A DNA stretch of 64,000 nt from assembly GCF_910592395.1 (NCBI RefSeq), contig NC_088312.1, forward strand, positions 7,068,001 through 7,132,000, in the 5' to 3' direction. Below, in pieces: positions 61,769-64,000 of the stretch. The DNA comes from Lineus longissimus (taxonomy: Eukaryota > Nemertea > Pilidiophora > Heteronemertea > Lineidae). The position numbers were made by a program, and so were the translations under genes. A model generated the notes under the pieces. It did no database searches and had not been told where the DNA came from. It worked only from the letters and a program-made list of their open reading frames with translations. Position 1 is the first letter of the stretch; each line of letters begins with the position of its first letter.

Positions 61769-61805
61769 GCTGTCATGTGCCCGTCACATGACACCCATGT
61801 GATCT
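61769..61805. promoter_or_regulatory. Cluster of CLEAR-like E-boxes before the receptor gene
   Basis: TGTCATGTGC at about 61771, GTCACATGAC at 61783-61792 (one base from GTCACGTGAC) and CCATGTGATC at about 61796. All lie within 55 bp of the start codon. Confidence 0.4.
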
Positions 61806-61993
61806 TGTGGCGTTGGTTCGAAACATCGCATTGGTATTAGCATGGGGAAATTGGGTTCGTTCAAATCATGGTATTGGTATTGGCATTGAAACTGGCGAAT
61901 CGCATAAGCAAGTTTTATCGAAGTTTCATAAAACTTCCGTGGCATAATGTGAGCTCGTTGAGGAGTCTCACTATTATGTGGACGGTGTAAAGG

Positions 61994-62262
61994 GGAAGAG
62001 GCTAGAGAAGCAGGTCCAGGACAGATTGCCGCGAAAATTTATAAATACAGTGTAGTTTGGGAAGCTGGCTTGACATCCTGACAAATCCGGCCATCGATCA
62101 CTCGATATGTGGCCTCGATATGTTTACTCCCTCAATCAGAAAGATGCGTAAGGAGTAGGCCCTGTTTGCAAGAGGATGCTGCAAGAGGATGTTATAAGTT
62201 TCCCGAACTATTTATAAATTTTCGCGGCAATCTGTCCTGGACCTGCTTCTCTAGTCTCTTCC
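61994..62262. mobile_element. MITE with 50-bp inverted repeats and 9-bp target duplication
   Basis: Arms begin GGAAGAG(G/A)CTAGAGAAGCAGG and run to GCGAAAATTTATAAATA. GTGTAAAGG at 61985-61993 is repeated exactly at 62263-62271. A 9-bp duplication points to a Mutator-like mover; 8 bp (hAT) is also compatible. Confidence 0.8.
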
Positions 62263-62375
62263 GTGTAAAGGCCATGTAATTGAACTATAGCACCATAACC
62301 AGGTTGGCCGATCCTGCATTCATGACGCACCCCACCCACAGTTACGACGTCGGACGTGAATCCCATTAAATATGG

Positions 62376-62638
62376 GCCCGGCTGTTACAAAGAATCTTAA
62401 GTCTGTTTTGGTGACCTAAGTATGAGAATTTCTTAAGTTTTGTCTTAAGTTGATTCACAAAGAATCTTAACTCGCCTAGCCGACTTAAGTACCCAAAAAA
62501 CTTAAGCACGGTAGCTACCGCACTTAAGTCGGAATGAAGGACACAAGATGCTTTGAGATTCGTACTTAAGTTTTTGACATGGCTTAGTCAAAATATTATG
62601 ACTTAAGACAAACACTTAAAATTCTTTGAGAAACCGGG
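62376..62638. repeat. CTTAAG-rich foldback element
   Basis: About eight CTTAAG palindromes in 250 bp. The ends GCCCGGCTGTTACAAAGAATCTTAAGT and the reverse complement of ACTTAAAATTCTTTGAGAAACCGGGT match over most positions, giving terminal inverted repeats. Confidence 0.6.
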
Positions 62639-62781
62639 TCACATTATAGGTTCAGTATGTTTCAATTAATCATGAACGGTTGAGGATTGCTCCACAGTAA
62701 TCTTTGCTATCGAGGTCGTTCATGGTCTACTTTGTGATGGGGCGGGTTATCAGGTGTGGATCTGCTCGTGCTGGCCTTGAC
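62638..62781 (+). repeat. Dispersed repeat R3, copy 2
   Basis: Matches 24957-25107. It directly abuts the CTTAAG-rich element. Confidence 0.8.
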
Positions 62782-64000
62782 TTCATAAAAGAACTACGCC
62801 ATCGCCATCTTTAGGGCAAGGTAGGAACTGAAAAGACCTTTCGATCATCTGTGCATCATCCTTGAGCTGTTTTGCATCAATATCGGGTGATGCCAAATCA
62901 GTTACCCCCAAGACTAACACTGGAGGAACAGGGTTGTCCGCTTCACTGCCCATACTTCTGTAGGGACGCTCCCAGCAGTTTGAAAGTCCTGTGAATGTAT
63001 TAGTGTCTTTTTCTCTCAAGGAGCTGCATTGGACACTGTGAGGTGTCACATCCTTCGAACTAAAGGGACACAGCTCATGTGCCCTTATCAAATAGCACTT
63101 CAGGTTAGTCATAGCTCAGTTAGTCGTCTCGTATCAGGTACCACCCAAGAAGTACTCGAGTAGTGTTTGAGGAGATGATATGAATAAACACCAGCAAATG
63201 CTTTGTCTTCAAGTGACAATTGCGGTTTACCAGTTACTCTAAGTACGGGTTACTCTGGGCAGAGATGGGGTGTCAGTGTCTCTCTCAAGAGTGTACAGCG
63301 GACTGTCTGCAGGATGCCTCATCCAATACTAAAGAGACAGGGCTTTTAGCACCTCTGTAGGGATAACCATACATCGTAAGGATAGGATACAACACAAGTT
63401 TGAATGTCCTGGAATAATTCGCGTCTCTTTACGAGACTAAATCGGACGCTCTGTAATGTCACATCCTTCGAACTCCAGGGACACATAGATACACACATTG
63501 AGCACCAGTTATTTTCTGTGAGTAGTGGAGAAATGGGACTTTGTCAGTAAAATTTTTTATCTAGGCAGATTTCGCAAGCCCTCACGAGCGAAGATGTATG
63601 AAAGATGGTCTGTGGTGCCATGAAATCCTGCTTAAGTTCAGTTACGCGATATTCGTAAATCGGCTCAATCATTGATACCATGAGGACTATACAGATATAG
63701 GAAACCAGACAGAGCTCTTCAGAACTGTCGTCATACATAGACGTTGGTCTCCGCAAGGCTTGGAAAAACTGTCTCTTCTTCTCGACCGTCAACTGCTAAC
63801 ATACAAGTTGGCTATCTCATTCGGGGTTGAAACGCGATGCAAAATAAGTTACGGTACAGACTCTGGGCTATTTCGTCGACCCTGTCCGCAGGCGTGAGGT
63901 ATTTTGGTGAGGAAGGTGCATTTGGTGTCGTTTGGTAAGTGCATAAATCTAACTTTTCGAGAGTGTCCCCCACGCTGAGAGACCGAAGGACAAGAGACAA
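62782..64000. other. Repeat-bearing edge region; unassigned open frames
   Basis: GTCACATCCTTCGAACT(A/C) blocks recur at about 63048 and 63457 with the same neighbours (GGACACTG/GGACGCTC upstream, GGGACACA downstream). Minus-strand open frames at 63812-64000 (running off the edge; contains YLTPADRVDEIAQSLY) and 63544-63792 have no recognised homologue. The first could be the end of a gene entering from the right. Confidence 0.3.

Overview
This is a nuclear genome window from an animal, almost certainly a bilaterian invertebrate. Genes are split by many short GT-AG introns, and the coding content is metazoan: homogentisate dioxygenase, an ASK-type MAP3K, an ankyrin/SOCS-box protein, IRAK1BP1, jagunal and a 15-domain cation-independent mannose-6-phosphate receptor. 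The receptor shows no fibronectin type II insert in domain 13. The density of foldback elements, tRNA-like SINEs and a truncated LINE fits a marine invertebrate genome, possibly a lophotrochozoan, but the sequence alone does not fix the phylum.

Layout. 0.2-5.4 kb, minus strand: HGD (homogentisate 1,2-dioxygenase; 8 exons resolved, the tiny first coding exon not found). Its 2.3-kb intron holds a second, unrecognised, spliced, same-strand gene (about 2.85-4.72 kb). 6.19-6.70 kb: a foldback element with 110-bp arms. 9.6-11.2 kb, minus strand: two candidate small genes with related exons. 12.9-24.9 kb, plus strand: a complete ASK-family MAP3K of 24 exons (1275 codons, frame-consistent throughout), with a candidate 12-nt microexon in a 14-3-3-type motif. 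26.4-28.8 kb, plus strand: an ankyrin/SOCS-box protein in one large coding exon. 29.7-32.1 kb: duplicated non-coding repeat blocks, one interrupted by a 5'-truncated LINE flanked by a 103-bp direct repeat. 32.9-34.3 kb, minus strand: IRAK1BP1, head to head with JAGN1 (34.7-38.2 kb, plus strand) across a 340-bp shared promoter. 39.9-42.2 kb: a diverged tandem array with a period near 103 bp. 45.6-61.75 kb, minus strand: the M6P/IGF2R-type receptor, 38 exons, 2407 residues. 62-64 kb: two more foldback elements, repeats, and an open frame running off the right edge.

The genes do not form one pathway. HGD acts in tyrosine breakdown, MAP3K in stress signalling, the ankyrin/SOCS protein probably in Cullin-5 ubiquitination, IRAK1BP1 in IRAK/NF-kB signalling, JAGN1 in early secretory traffic, and the M6P receptor in lysosomal enzyme sorting. 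Exon boundaries were read by eye from splice consensus and frame. Cumulative lengths come out in frame for MAP3K, the receptor, IRAK1BP1 and JAGN1, and the resolved part of HGD is also in frame. That is the main support for these models.
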